Origin: Cohnella rhizoplanae
GTDB lineage: Bacteria; Bacillota; Bacilli; Paenibacillales; Paenibacillaceae
DNA: 62,825 nucleotides
Direction: 5' to 3'
NCBI RefSeq assembly: GCF_948329515.1
Contig: NZ_CAOJCN010000029.1
Span: forward strand, 1 to 62,825
Part shown: positions 14,718-22,731 of the stretch, in pieces
Layout of the letters: each line of letters opens with the position of its first letter
Position numbering within the stretch: position 1 is the first letter of the stretch
Program-made: the position numbers and the translations under genes
The notes under the pieces: model-generated
Seen by the model: the letters and a program-made list of their open reading frames with translations, nothing else
Told to the model about the DNA's origin: nothing
Database searches by the model: none

Positions 14718-14820
14718 AGCCTTGAAGCCTTGAAGCCTTGAAGCCTTGAAGCCTTGAAGCCTTGAAGCCTTGAAGCCTTGAAGCCTTGAAGCCTTGAAGC
14801 CTTGAAGCCTTGAAGCCTTG
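14718..14820. repeat. 8-bp tandem repeat, about 13 perfect units
   Basis: AGCCTTGA is repeated without error for 103 nt. The unit length is not a multiple of three. Read on the minus strand it encodes an 8-residue period (KASRLQGF) in any single frame, in an ORF (14926-14669) that is just a shadow. There are no spacers, so this is not CRISPR. Perfect copies imply recent slippage expansion. It lies at the 3' end of the orphan gene at 14865-15563. Confidence 0.95.
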
Positions 14821-14864
14821 TGGGACAAGGGACTTCGGCGATAAGGCGAGGCTTCGAAATCGAA

Positions 14865-15563
14865 TTAATTCGGTCTCGCATTCGGTGGCAGTGGTGGATC
14901 CGGAGTAATATTTTTAAAATCCTCAATTATTGTTGGCGTAGTTGTAATGCTAAATTTCAAGGTGTTAAACCAGTTGCGGTGCTCACTTGGTATACAATTG
15001 CGCACTTCTTCTATATATGTGTTCACTGCATCAAGTCGTGCCTTTTCCATAGTATCGTCTCTGATAACTCTTCCTGCATCTAATGAAACAATTTCATCAA
15101 ACTTCTTAGCTGCATTTGGTGCATTTTTAAAGCAGTTTAGACTATCTAATAGATGGTGAGTATCAGGATTAGGATCCACTGCATTTACCGTTAATTTGAT
15201 TCGTAGAATTCGCCTATATTTACAAGGCCATTCTTGTGATGACGGCTCACCACTACAGCCTAATGTAATCTTTTGCCCTCCGATGTTAATCTCTTGACAT
15301 TTGTAATTTATTTCAATAAATTTAATGCATTTTTGATCTCGATATTCCTGATAATCCTTATAAAGTATATCGAAGTGCTTCGGGATACTAATTTTGAGTG
15401 GTGGAGGTATAATTAATGCGTTTGTAAGTGGTGGAGTAGTTGGAGTATCAGGTTGCATGGCCCTTCGTTGAGGAATTAAATTATTATAGTACGGTTGCGA
15501 GTAAAATTGTGGGGGCCAATTGGGGATGAGAAGATATCCATTGGAAAAATACACACGATTCAT
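14865..15563 (-). CDS. AT-rich orphan protein at the prophage end (232 aa)
   Basis: The ATG at 15563 is chosen because AAGGGAGAT lies 8 nt upstream; a longer frame from 15590 lacks a site. The protein has a Pro/Tyr/Asn-rich N-terminus (about 1-60; YSQPYYNNLIPQRR, TPTTPPLTNALIIPPP) and a mixed alpha/beta middle with several cysteines (CIKFIEINYKCQEINIGG, LGCSGEP, EWPCKYRR). The C-terminal third is helical with a proline-rich end (ITPDPPLPPNARPN). No signal peptide or membrane segment is seen. I recognise no family. Low GC and location next to attR suggest recently acquired cargo. Confidence 0.6.
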   Translation of the reverse strand: MNRVYFSNGYLLIPNWPPQFYSQPYYNNLIPQRRAMQPDTPTTPPLTNALIIPPPLKISIPKHFDILYKDYQEYRDQKCIKFIEINYKCQEINIGGQKITLGCSGEPSSQEWPCKYRRILRIKLTVNAVDPNPDTHHLLDSLNCFKNAPNAAKKFDEIVSLDAGRVIRDDTMEKARLDAVNTYIEEVRNCIPSEHRNWFNTLKFSITTTPTIIEDFKNITPDPPLPPNARPN

Positions 15564-15880
15564 ATCTCGATCTCCCTTCTTAATCCACATTATTCATATT
15601 TCAATAAATAGGTGTTTGTACTTAATGAACCCTTCCAAACCTTCCATCCTACCGAACTGTCTTCCTATTGGCACCGTTTGTTCAGCGCCTGGTGATTCCC
15701 CGGATCCCACGGTGCAGGATAATGTAATTGACGATCTGAGCCGAATACGGCACTTCTAGCTCCGCGCTTACATGAACCATACAGTTCTGACATTATCTTT
15801 ATTTTATGATACGGTTCAGCGCGAATGATCTTAAAACTATCCTGCAAGTTAGTTTAATGTCGCGGCAGTTTCGAGAATCT

Positions 15881-15901
15881 GCGTGGGAGCCGCGTGGGAG
15901 C
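15881..15901. repeat. Two GCGTGGGAGC repeats near attR, possible integrase arm sites
   Basis: Identical 10-mers at 15881-15890 and 15892-15901, 11 bp apart (one helical turn), lie about 130 nt inside the attR core. Tyrosine integrases bind paired short direct repeats in the arms of their attachment sites. The match in layout is seen; the binding is inferred. Confidence 0.45.
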
Positions 15902-15966
15902 GAGGCGGGAGAAAACACCATATTTCAGTATCAAAAACTGTATTAATTAAGATCACGATTAAAAAG

Positions 15967-15992
15967 AAAAAGCCCGATTTTACGGGCTTTTT
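15967..15992. terminator. Strong bidirectional terminator beside attR
   Basis: Perfect inverted repeat AAAAAGCCCG/CGGGCTTTTT with a 6-nt loop. It has A- and T-runs on both sides and insulates the prophage end from the chromosome. The rest of the stretch 15564-16030 shows no convincing gene. Confidence 0.85.
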
Positions 15993-16030
15993 AGTAAATA
16001 AAATAGTATGGTATTTCTCAATCCGCCAAA

Positions 16031-16085
16031 TTGAGGGGCTGGCGGTAGCAATACCGTGGAGGTTCGAGTCCTCTCGACCGCACCA
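16031..16085 (+). other. attR: 3' fragment of a tRNA-Leu(GAG) gene
   Basis: The fragment runs from the anticodon loop (TTGAGGG, anticodon GAG) through a leucine-type long variable arm (GGTAGCAATACC) and the T-arm (GGAGG-TTCGAGT-CCTCT). It ends with acceptor 3' strand CGACCGC, discriminator A and encoded CCA. No D-arm or 5' acceptor strand (GCGGTCG) lies upstream, and the 5' side of the anticodon stem does not pair fully. A crossover in the anticodon loop is typical of tRNA-targeting phage integrases. An intact tRNA-Leu gene is predicted at the unseen left prophage border. Confidence 0.8.
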
Positions 16086-16098
16086 TAACTTAAATGAC

Positions 16099-16130
16099 AA
16101 AATCCCTGGAGCCATAAGGGATTTTTTTTA
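16099..16130 (+). terminator. Terminator behind the tRNA-Leu 3' end
   Basis: AAAATCCCT/AGGGATTTT stem with a 9-nt loop followed by a long T-run. It is probably the native tRNA terminator. The same sequence style recurs behind the second tRNA fragment at 47577. Confidence 0.8.
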
Positions 16131-16287
16131 TTTTCTCAGAAGCGGATGCAAGGGACCGATTCAGTTGAACCCGTTCCTATTCAGGCGGCTTGTTGAAAAT
16201 GGCGCGAACTAACAAACGAATTCTAGAATATGGAAGCAAGCCTTGTGAATATAGTCTCCATAAGGATCGTATGGAGGAGGAGTACGT

Positions 16288-17106
16288 TTGCCGGACGCAT
16301 TCGTAGCCCGTTCACTGGATGAGATTCAATTCTGGTCGCGCATCATGAAAGAACATGCCTTGTTTTTAAAACTGGGTTTCAGGTGCGAAGATACGCAGCT
16401 GATTCAGGAAGCCAATCATTTCTATGCCGTTTTTGAAGCCATCGAAAACAGATCGCATCTGCTGCCGTTAGATTCGGATCCCCAAATCATTATGCGATTT
16501 AATCTCGAGGTGCACAACGCAGTATCCCACATCTGGGCATTTAAAAGAAAGATCCTGGGTTTAATCTTAGGATGTCAACTGCCTGGCGCGAACAATTTTC
16601 CGTTATTGGTGGATCACACGAGCAGAGAAGCCAACTATTTTCGGAATCGTCTGACGGAATTGAATATGGGTACGCTCGAACCTCTTCCGGACGCCATTAT
16701 CGACGAGAACGTTTTTTTCCTGAGGATCATGGCCGATCATGCGAAGTTCATCAGTCATCTGCTGGACCCGTCGGAACGGAAGCTGGTCGATCAGGCGCGG
16801 GAATTCAGCCAAGACTTCGATCAGTTGTTGTTTCAGGCCAAAGATTTGGATTCGATGCGGCCTCAATCTCAGACGGTTCCCCTGCTCGATCAGTTCCTGG
16901 ATCAAAATCGCGTATCCGTAAAGTCATTGCGGGATTTCAAGCAAACGGCCCGCGACTTAATCTATTCTTGCAAGATTAAAAGCATTATCCACCCCTTGTT
17001 AGCGGACCATGTATTTCGCGAAGCGGAGAGATTCCTGCACATTATCGATATGTTCGAGCAGCATTTAATGGGCAATAAGGTTCAATTGCAGCAGTTGGAG
17101 CATTGA
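16288..17106 (+). CDS. DUF2935 family protein
   Basis: The TTG at 16288 has GGAGGAGG 7 nt upstream. The 272-residue protein is all helical and consists of two similar halves: EIQFWSRIMKEHALFLKLGF at about 11-30 and FFLRIMADHAKFISHLLD near 146-163. Each half carries histidine and glutamate residues placed as in ferritin-like/DUF2935 four-helix bundles. These proteins are widespread in Bacillus and Paenibacillus, likely bind metal, and have no confirmed function. It is monocistronic and ends in a strong terminator. It is the first chromosomal gene to the right of the prophage. Confidence 0.8.
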   Translation: MPDAFVARSLDEIQFWSRIMKEHALFLKLGFRCEDTQLIQEANHFYAVFEAIENRSHLLPLDSDPQIIMRFNLEVHNAVSHIWAFKRKILGLILGCQLPGANNFPLLVDHTSREANYFRNRLTELNMGTLEPLPDAIIDENVFFLRIMADHAKFISHLLDPSERKLVDQAREFSQDFDQLLFQAKDLDSMRPQSQTVPLLDQFLDQNRVSVKSLRDFKQTARDLIYSCKIKSIIHPLLADHVFREAERFLHIIDMFEQHLMGNKVQLQQLEH

Positions 17107-17121
17107 CTCCCCACGCCCATT

Positions 17122-17146
17122 GCCGCCCCTTCGGGGGCGGCTTTTT
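17122..17146 (+). terminator. Intrinsic terminator after the DUF2935 gene
   Basis: GCCGCCCC-TTCG-GGGGCGGC stem-loop followed by TTTTT. Confidence 0.95.
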
Positions 17147-17213
17147 CCTTGCCCGGCAACGCCTTCGAATGCTTTCCGCGTGGCGCAAATCCGATTGTCC
17201 ACAAAAAAATGGA

Positions 17214-17242
17214 TTGACACTTCATTAAAAATCGCATATCTT
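17214..17242 (+). promoter_or_regulatory. Promoter of the gntR-rhamnosidase operon
   Basis: Consensus -35 TTGACA (17214-17219), 17-nt spacer, -10 TATCTT (17237-17242), about 57 nt before the regulator start. Confidence 0.65.
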
Positions 17243-17252
17243 TACGATAAAT

Positions 17253-17263
17253 TGGTCAGACAA
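17253..17263. promoter_or_regulatory. Candidate FCD/GntR operator
   Basis: TGGTCAGACAA fits the T-N-GT-N3-AC-N-A pattern bound by FadR-type GntR regulators. It lies just after the predicted transcription start, a good position for autorepression by the gene that follows. Confidence 0.5.
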
Positions 17264-17298
17264 CTTACTAATTTGATGAAGATAGGAGATAGAGCTTC

Positions 17299-18015
17299 TT
17301 GCTTAAACCTTTAAAGCGGCAAAGGCTGCATGAATCGATCTCGGAGGAAGTCCTCAAATACATCATGGACAACGGCCTGAGCCAAGGCGATCGCCTGCCG
17401 CCCGAACGTTTCTTTTGCGAACAATTCCAGATCAGCAGGGCTTCGTTCCGGGAGGCCATGAAAAAGCTGGAAGGCTATGGCATGATCGAGATCAAACCGG
17501 GCAGCGGAATGTTTCTCCGGGCCGAGAAAACGATATTGGGCGAGATCGCGGATCTGAAGCTGCGCGTATCGCTCGAGAAAAGGTCGCTGCTGGAAATGCT
17601 GGACCTTCGGGAAATGATGGAGCAGTACGCCATTGAGCAGATTGTGAACCAGGGCCAAAGCGCCTGCCTGGAGACGCTGGAAGCCATCATCTCGGAATAC
17701 GACCGGAAACGAAACCAAGGAGAAATTCCCCGGCAAGAGGATTATTTGTTCCATAAAACCTTATATGAAGGCGCTAACAACAGGCTCCTGCTGAAATTGT
17801 TCCAATCGATCGAGGATCTTGAAAACCTCTGGGCGGTGCACGTCATCGATTCCGTTAACGTTTCCATATTCGGCAGGGAGACGGAGCCGCTGCATCGGCA
17901 AATCCTCGACGCCATGAAGTCCGGAGACGTGAAATCCGCAAAACGCCTGATGCGCAAACACTTTGAAATTCTTAGAGCGGACTTGTACCGGTTGGACGAG
18001 AAGCTGTTCCAATAA
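17299..18015 (+). CDS. GntR family regulator, FadR/FCD subfamily
   Basis: TTG start with AGGAG about 10 nt upstream; 238 residues. Residues 1-75 form the GntR winged helix (LPPERFFCEQFQISRASFREAMKKLEGYGMIEIKPGSGMF). Residues 90-230 form an all-helical FCD ligand domain with LREMMEQYAIEQIV, the metal-site region DYLFHKTLYEGANNRLL near 155 and a HRQILDAMKSGDVKSAKRLMRKHFE motif. Family members sense sugar acids such as uronates or gluconate-type metabolites. It heads the operon encoding GH106, dehydrogenases and a two-component system, and the likely effector is an intermediate of the same pathway. A candidate operator lies at 17253. Confidence 0.88.
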   Translation: MLKPLKRQRLHESISEEVLKYIMDNGLSQGDRLPPERFFCEQFQISRASFREAMKKLEGYGMIEIKPGSGMFLRAEKTILGEIADLKLRVSLEKRSLLEMLDLREMMEQYAIEQIVNQGQSACLETLEAIISEYDRKRNQGEIPRQEDYLFHKTLYEGANNRLLLKLFQSIEDLENLWAVHVIDSVNVSIFGRETEPLHRQILDAMKSGDVKSAKRLMRKHFEILRADLYRLDEKLFQ

Positions 18016-18146
18016 ACGGCATGATCTTAAACTAACAGACAGGCAGGTGGCCTCCCATCTCAAACCTTGAAGATTGCCTAGAAATACTGCATCATCCGCC
18101 GGCTGAGGCGAAGGGATTCACGCGTTGGTGGTGGTACGGCGCGGCC

Positions 18147-20876
18147 GTGACCAAGGACGAGATTCGCCGGGAGCTTGCCTATATGCAGGAAGCGGGGTTA
18201 GGCGGGGTCGAACTTCAAATCACGTATCCCCTACAGGAGGATTCCGAAGCCCAGGGCATTAAGAATCATGCCTACTATTCGCCGGAATTCATGGAGCTGC
18301 TGGATTATACGCTGACGACAGCGGCGGAAATGGACCTCTTCGTTGACCTGACGCTCTGCTCGGGCTGGCCCTTCGGAGGGCCGTTCGTCCCCTACGACAT
18401 GGCGCCGGATATCCTGATTCCCTACCAGGTCGATGTTATGGGACCTTCCGAATACGAGCAAGACTTTACGACGATCCTGCCGGGCAAGCCCTGCAAAGCC
18501 GTAATGGGTAAATTCGAGAACGGCGCGATCCTCGCGGAGACCTTGGTCGATATCTCGGATCGTCTGGACACGACTTGGCTGCACGGCTGGCAGTGGGGCG
18601 ACCGACTGAACAAGGTGAGCATCCCGGAAGGCCACTGGAAGGTTTATCTCTTTATTACGAACATGTACAAGCAGCAGGTGGGCATACCGGCGCCGGGCAT
18701 GGAGGGCTATGCCATCGACCATTGCCGCAAGGACGTGTCCGACTTTTACTTCGCGCAGTTAGGCGACCCGTTGTTGGAAAGGCTGGGGCAAGGACGCATA
18801 CGCGCATTCTTCTGCGACTCGATCGAGCTCGGCGGCAACAACTGGACTCCGATCTTGCTCGAGGAATTCGCGGCACGCAGAGGCTATGATTTGACGCCGT
18901 TCATGCCGGCCTTATGGGGGCATATAGGCGAGATCACGGCGGATATCCGCTATGACTTTTACAGAACCTTTTCGGAGCTCACCATCGAGAACTTTTTCCG
19001 CAACTTTACCGAATGGAGCCATGCCAGGGGAGTCAAAACCAGAATACAAGCGCATGGGACTTGGGGCGATATTCTGCAGGCTTATTCGGCTGCCGATTAT
19101 CCGGAAGGCGAGACGTTCGGCGCGAACGACAAGTACGAGGTGAACACGGTGCATCGCAGGCTGGCATCCTCTGCCGGTCATGTATACGGCCGCGCCGTTA
19201 TCTCGAACGAGACGTTCACCTGGCTTCGGACGCCGCGGTTCTTGGAAACGCTGGAAATGATGAAAGCGGCGGTCGACGCGGTTTTCCTCGACGGCATCAA
19301 CCAGATCGTCAATCATGGCTACTCCTATTCGCCGGAATCGGCAGGAAAGCCGGGCTGGGCATTTTATGCCTCCTCCTTCATTTCTCATAATAATACGTGG
19401 TGGGAATACTACCCGATCCTCTCTTCTTATATCCATACGGTGTCCGCTTTTCTGCAGACGGGGGAGAGCTATGCGGAAGCGGCGATCTATCTGCCGCAGG
19501 CCGACATCTGGTCCTCCATGCCGCTGGCCGAGCTGCATCTGGCGATGAAGCTGGAGGCGCATATCGGCAAAAGCCTGGTCGATCGGGTGCAGAAATCGGG
19601 TTATTATTTTGATTTTCTCAATGACGAGGCCATTACGCATTTATCCCGTAAGACGGCTGCGGGACTGGAAATCGGCGCAAACCGCTACAAAACGATGATT
19701 CTGCCGCATGTCTCCCGTCTGCCGCTGGATACCGCCTATCATTTGCTTGATTACGTACGCGCAGGAGGCGTCCTGATCGCCGTCTCGGATCGCCCTCGCA
19801 CTGCGCCCGGTTACGTGGGCAGAGAATCGAACAATCCGAGCCTCGAGCAGCTGATGAACGAGTTGTTCTGCGGCGAGACGGGGCGATGGAGGACCGTGGG
19901 GAAAGGGAAGACGATTGTCGTCGAGAATGAAGATCAATTGGTTGAGCGGCTCAAGGAATCCGAGGCGCCCGATGTGAGGATCGAATCGTTGGGCGATGCA
20001 AGCGCCATCGACCAGGCTGCGCAGACCATCGGGTATGTGCATCGAATTTATAAAGGCGGCCACGTTTATTTTGTCGCGAACGTGAGCGGCGAGGCGCAGC
20101 ATGCACGAATCCGGTTCAAATACGGAGGCCGATCCGCGACCGTGCTCGATCCGATGACGCGACGAACCCTCCGGCGCATCCAGCTTCCGCCGGAACGCGA
20201 AGCGGGCAGCCTGGAACTCGCGTTCGAGCCGTTTCAGTCCTTTATGGTCGTGTTCGACGAAGCTCCCGCGAATACGACGGCGGCGGCGGGGGACAACGGA
20301 GAATTGCCGGAAATGCGGCAGTCCGTCCAGTCCATCGACATCACGGAGAACTGGACGTTGCGCATTCCGGAAGCGCGTTTCGAGCAAGAACTAGACCAGC
20401 TGCAAACCTGGGAGCGGTTCGCGGACGTACGCCATTACTGCGGCAGCGCTTATTACGAGAAAAAGGTAACGTTACCCGCGATTCGGCCGGATCAGCGCGT
20501 ATGGCTGCATCTGGAGGATGTTCGAGAAGTGGCCGAGGTGTTCGTGAACGGCCATAGCGCCGGCGTGCTCTGGAAAGCGCCGAGGCGGCTGGACTTGACG
20601 GATGGGTTGGCGGAGGGCGAGAACTCGCTAAGCATAAAAACAACCAACTTGTGGATTAACCATATGCTCGACCCGGAGCTGGATGAGCCCAAACCGAGCA
20701 GTCCGCTCTCGGAGAACTGGCCGCACTTTACGGAAAAGATCCAACAAATTCGCGACAGACGCCTGTATGCCCGCAAGGAAAGACAGCAAGTCCAGTCGCC
20801 GCAGCCCTCCGGCCTCTCCGGGAAGGCGACGCTGCAAATATCGATTCGGAAGGGAGAAGAGCCGTGCGAGGACTGA
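18147..20876 (+). CDS. GH106-type glycoside hydrolase, probable alpha-L-rhamnosidase
   Basis: The conventional start at GTG 18147 gives 909 residues, but the frame is open back to 18036 and encodes conserved family sequence before it (PPAEAKGFTRWWWYGAAVTKDEI), so the real N-terminus probably lies near 18057, where an ATC follows AGGTGG. The N-terminal two thirds is a TIM barrel (GLGGVELQITYPL, DLTLCSGWPFGG, FFCDSIELGGNNW near 225, TRIQAHG, ISNETFTWLRTPRFL). The end is a jelly-roll (HYCGSAYYEKKVTLP, VFVNGHSAGVLW, PSGLSG). This is the layout of GH106 retaining/inverting rhamnosidases. No signal peptide is seen, so it probably acts on imported oligosaccharides. It overlaps the next gene by 13 nt. 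Confidence 0.8.
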   Translation: MTKDEIRRELAYMQEAGLGGVELQITYPLQEDSEAQGIKNHAYYSPEFMELLDYTLTTAAEMDLFVDLTLCSGWPFGGPFVPYDMAPDILIPYQVDVMGPSEYEQDFTTILPGKPCKAVMGKFENGAILAETLVDISDRLDTTWLHGWQWGDRLNKVSIPEGHWKVYLFITNMYKQQVGIPAPGMEGYAIDHCRKDVSDFYFAQLGDPLLERLGQGRIRAFFCDSIELGGNNWTPILLEEFAARRGYDLTPFMPALWGHIGEITADIRYDFYRTFSELTIENFFRNFTEWSHARGVKTRIQAHGTWGDILQAYSAADYPEGETFGANDKYEVNTVHRRLASSAGHVYGRAVISNETFTWLRTPRFLETLEMMKAAVDAVFLDGINQIVNHGYSYSPESAGKPGWAFYASSFISHNNTWWEYYPILSSYIHTVSAFLQTGESYAEAAIYLPQADIWSSMPLAELHLAMKLEAHIGKSLVDRVQKSGYYFDFLNDEAITHLSRKTAAGLEIGANRYKTMILPHVSRLPLDTAYHLLDYVRAGGVLIAVSDRPRTAPGYVGRESNNPSLEQLMNELFCGETGRWRTVGKGKTIVVENEDQLVERLKESEAPDVRIESLGDASAIDQAAQTIGYVHRIYKGGHVYFVANVSGEAQHARIRFKYGGRSATVLDPMTRRTLRRIQLPPEREAGSLELAFEPFQSFMVVFDEAPANTTAAAGDNGELPEMRQSVQSIDITENWTLRIPEARFEQELDQLQTWERFADVRHYCGSAYYEKKVTLPAIRPDQRVWLHLEDVREVAEVFVNGHSAGVLWKAPRRLDLTDGLAEGENSLSIKTTNLWINHMLDPELDEPKPSSPLSENWPHFTEKIQQIRDRRLYARKERQQVQSPQPSGLSGKATLQISIRKGEEPCED

Positions 20877-21628
20877 AGGGGAAAACGGCCGTCGTTACCG
20901 GCGGCGCGCAAGGGCTGGGAAAAGCTATCGCCCAGCGTTTAAGCGAAGAAGGCTGCCAGGTATGGATTCTCGACTTGCGGCAGGACGTCGAAGAAACGGC
21001 GAACGGCATTCGGCAAGCGACCGGTTATCCCGTTTATTTTGCGCAAACGGATATCGGCCAAGAGAATCAGATCGAACAGGCTTTCCGTCGCGTCGCGGAA
21101 GTGTCGGGCAGCGTCGATATTCTGATTAATAACGCCGCGCGATTCATATTCAAGGGGATCGAAGCAACGGCGCAGGAATGGAAAGAGATTCTGGACGTGA
21201 ACATCGTCGGGACATCGCTCGTTACCCAGCATTGCGTGCCGCTGATGAAGAAGGCCGGCGGCGGAGCCATTGTTAATTTATCGTCCGTGAGCGGCTTTAT
21301 CGGACAATCCAGCTTCGCGACCTACAATGCGACCAAATTCGCGATTCGCGGATTGACCAAGTGCTGGGCGATCGATCTAAACGAATTTAAGATACGCGTC
21401 AACAGCGTGTGCCCGGGCTACATCCGGACCGAGGCATTCGAGAATAGCTGCATCCAGCTCGGCATCGATCCGGAAGAGGAGAATGCGCGGATCTCGCAGC
21501 TCCATATTCTGGGCCGGCAAGGAACGGCGGAGGAAGTATCGGGCGTCGTCGCCTTTGTGGCGTCGGACGATGCGTCGTTCATGACCGGAGAAGACTTGAT
21601 GGTGGACGGAGGTTATCTGGCTAAGTAA
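20864..21628 (+). CDS. SDR family sugar dehydrogenase
   Basis: GTG start with GAAGGGAGAAGAG upstream, inside the rhamnosidase 3' end. The 254 residues are a classical short-chain dehydrogenase: TGGAQGLG at 12-19 for NAD(P), NNAA near 89, Ser140/141, Y154-x3-K158 and a C-terminal GEDLMVDGGYLAK. In this neighbourhood it most likely oxidises L-rhamnose or a keto-deoxy acid derived from it. The exact substrate cannot be read. A second SDR is encoded at 45287-46060, so the two probably catalyse different steps. Confidence 0.88.
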   Translation: MRGLKGKTAVVTGGAQGLGKAIAQRLSEEGCQVWILDLRQDVEETANGIRQATGYPVYFAQTDIGQENQIEQAFRRVAEVSGSVDILINNAARFIFKGIEATAQEWKEILDVNIVGTSLVTQHCVPLMKKAGGGAIVNLSSVSGFIGQSSFATYNATKFAIRGLTKCWAIDLNEFKIRVNSVCPGYIRTEAFENSCIQLGIDPEEENARISQLHILGRQGTAEEVSGVVAFVASDDASFMTGEDLMVDGGYLAK

Positions 21629-21696
21629 CGAGAATGCGATTACAAGACGCCTATGCGGCCAAATGAAGCCAAGCGACAGACGGGAGAAATGGATCC

Positions 21697-22698
21697 ATGC
21701 GGGCATTAGTATATCAGGGACCTGAGAAGCTAGCGATCGAGGAAGTGGAAGTTCCGGGCATTCAACCCCATGAAATACGCGTTAAGGTAGAGAGCGTGGG
21801 CATCTGCGGCAGCGAATTGGAAGGCTACCTGGGCCACAGCAGCGTACGCGTGCCGCCGCTGGTCATGGGGCACGAGTTCTGCGGACGCGTCGACGCGATG
21901 GGAGATCAGGTAAGCGGGCTATCGCTCGCGGACAAAGTCATCGTCAACCCGCTCATCGCTTGCCGTACCTGCGCGAGCTGCCTGAGGGGGGAGACCAATA
22001 TATGCCGCAATCGCCGGATTATCGGGATTCATCGGCCGGGCGCCTTTGCCGATTACGTAAGCGTGCCTTATGAGAACGCGATCCGGGTTCCGCAAGAGAT
22101 GGATGCTTCCCTCGCCTCGCTGGCAGAACCGTTAGCCGTAGCGATCCATGCCGTCAAGCTGGGCTGCAGGCCGCTTGACGATCTGCTCATTTACGGGGCC
22201 GGTCCCATCGGGCTGCTGTGCGCGTCGGCGGCTCTGCAGATGGGTGCGGGCAGCGTCGTCGTGCTTGATCTTCAGCCGGCAAGACTCGCGCATGCGACAA
22301 GGTTGGGCGCCGTCGGTCTCTCGCCGCGACAGATCGAAGATCGGCGGGACGATCTGTTTCCCGACGGGATCCCGGTCATTATCGATTGCGTGGGCATTCA
22401 GGCGACGAGAGAGCAAGCGATGAACCTCGTGGATCCGGGCGGATCGGTCATCATGGTGGGGCTCGGCCATGGCACGTCGGAGCTGCCCATGAATCATTTG
22501 GTGAGGCAAGAGATCTCTCTTATCGGTTCTTATACGTACGCCCACGAGGATTTTCGGCAAGCCGTCGAGCTGCTGCGGCAGGGGAAGGTCGCGATCGAGG
22601 GCTGGACGGAGGGGCGTCCATTGGAGCAAGGGCCCGAAGCGTTCGAGGAGCTGGCCGGGGGTAAAAGCCGGTTTGCGAAGATCTTTTTAAAGCCATGA
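21697..22698 (+). CDS. Zinc-dependent MDR alcohol/polyol dehydrogenase
   Basis: The 333-residue protein has all features of zinc MDR enzymes: catalytic zinc ligands C37 (GICGSE) and H59-E60 (GHE), the structural-zinc cysteines C89, C92, C95 and C103, and the Rossmann motif GAGPIG near 168. It resembles threonine and sorbitol dehydrogenase types such as galactitol or L-idonate dehydrogenases. It follows the SDR by 68 nt in the same direction and probably oxidises a sugar, polyol or aldonate in the cluster's pathway. Another zinc MDR is at 37919, so the cluster has two such enzymes. Confidence 0.88.
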   Translation: MRALVYQGPEKLAIEEVEVPGIQPHEIRVKVESVGICGSELEGYLGHSSVRVPPLVMGHEFCGRVDAMGDQVSGLSLADKVIVNPLIACRTCASCLRGETNICRNRRIIGIHRPGAFADYVSVPYENAIRVPQEMDASLASLAEPLAVAIHAVKLGCRPLDDLLIYGAGPIGLLCASAALQMGAGSVVVLDLQPARLAHATRLGAVGLSPRQIEDRRDDLFPDGIPVIIDCVGIQATREQAMNLVDPGGSVIMVGLGHGTSELPMNHLVRQEISLIGSYTYAHEDFRQAVELLRQGKVAIEGWTEGRPLEQGPEAFEELAGGKSRFAKIFLKP

Positions 22699-22731
22699 AT
22701 CCAGCTTGATCAGAGGGAAGGAGATGTACGT

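Larger units (their letters stand above)
1..16085. mobile_element. Right part of a contractile-tail prophage ending at attR
   Basis: Tail, lysis and cargo genes run continuously from the window edge to a tRNA-Leu 3' fragment at 16031-16085. The gene order baseplate J, YmfQ, fibre, XkdW-like, XkdX, holin-like, lysozyme follows PBSX-like myophages. The integrase, capsid and replication genes and the intact tRNA copy should lie to the left, outside the window. Right of 16085 the genes are ordinary metabolism. The left border is not seen, so the element's size is unknown. Confidence 0.85.

Noticed and set aside
14718..14820. Possible CRISPR array
   Set aside because: The repeat is a gapless 8-bp tandem; there are no spacers and no cas genes in the window.
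14669..14926. Minus-strand ORF encoding a repeated KASRLQGF peptide
   Set aside because: It is produced by the 8-bp tandem repeat read through in one frame, has no ribosome site and overlaps the end of the orphan gene. No sign of a real protein.
15597..15847. Small ORFs between the orphan gene and attR (for example 15665-15847 minus)
   Set aside because: No ribosome sites, no recognisable domains and overlapping frames on both strands.
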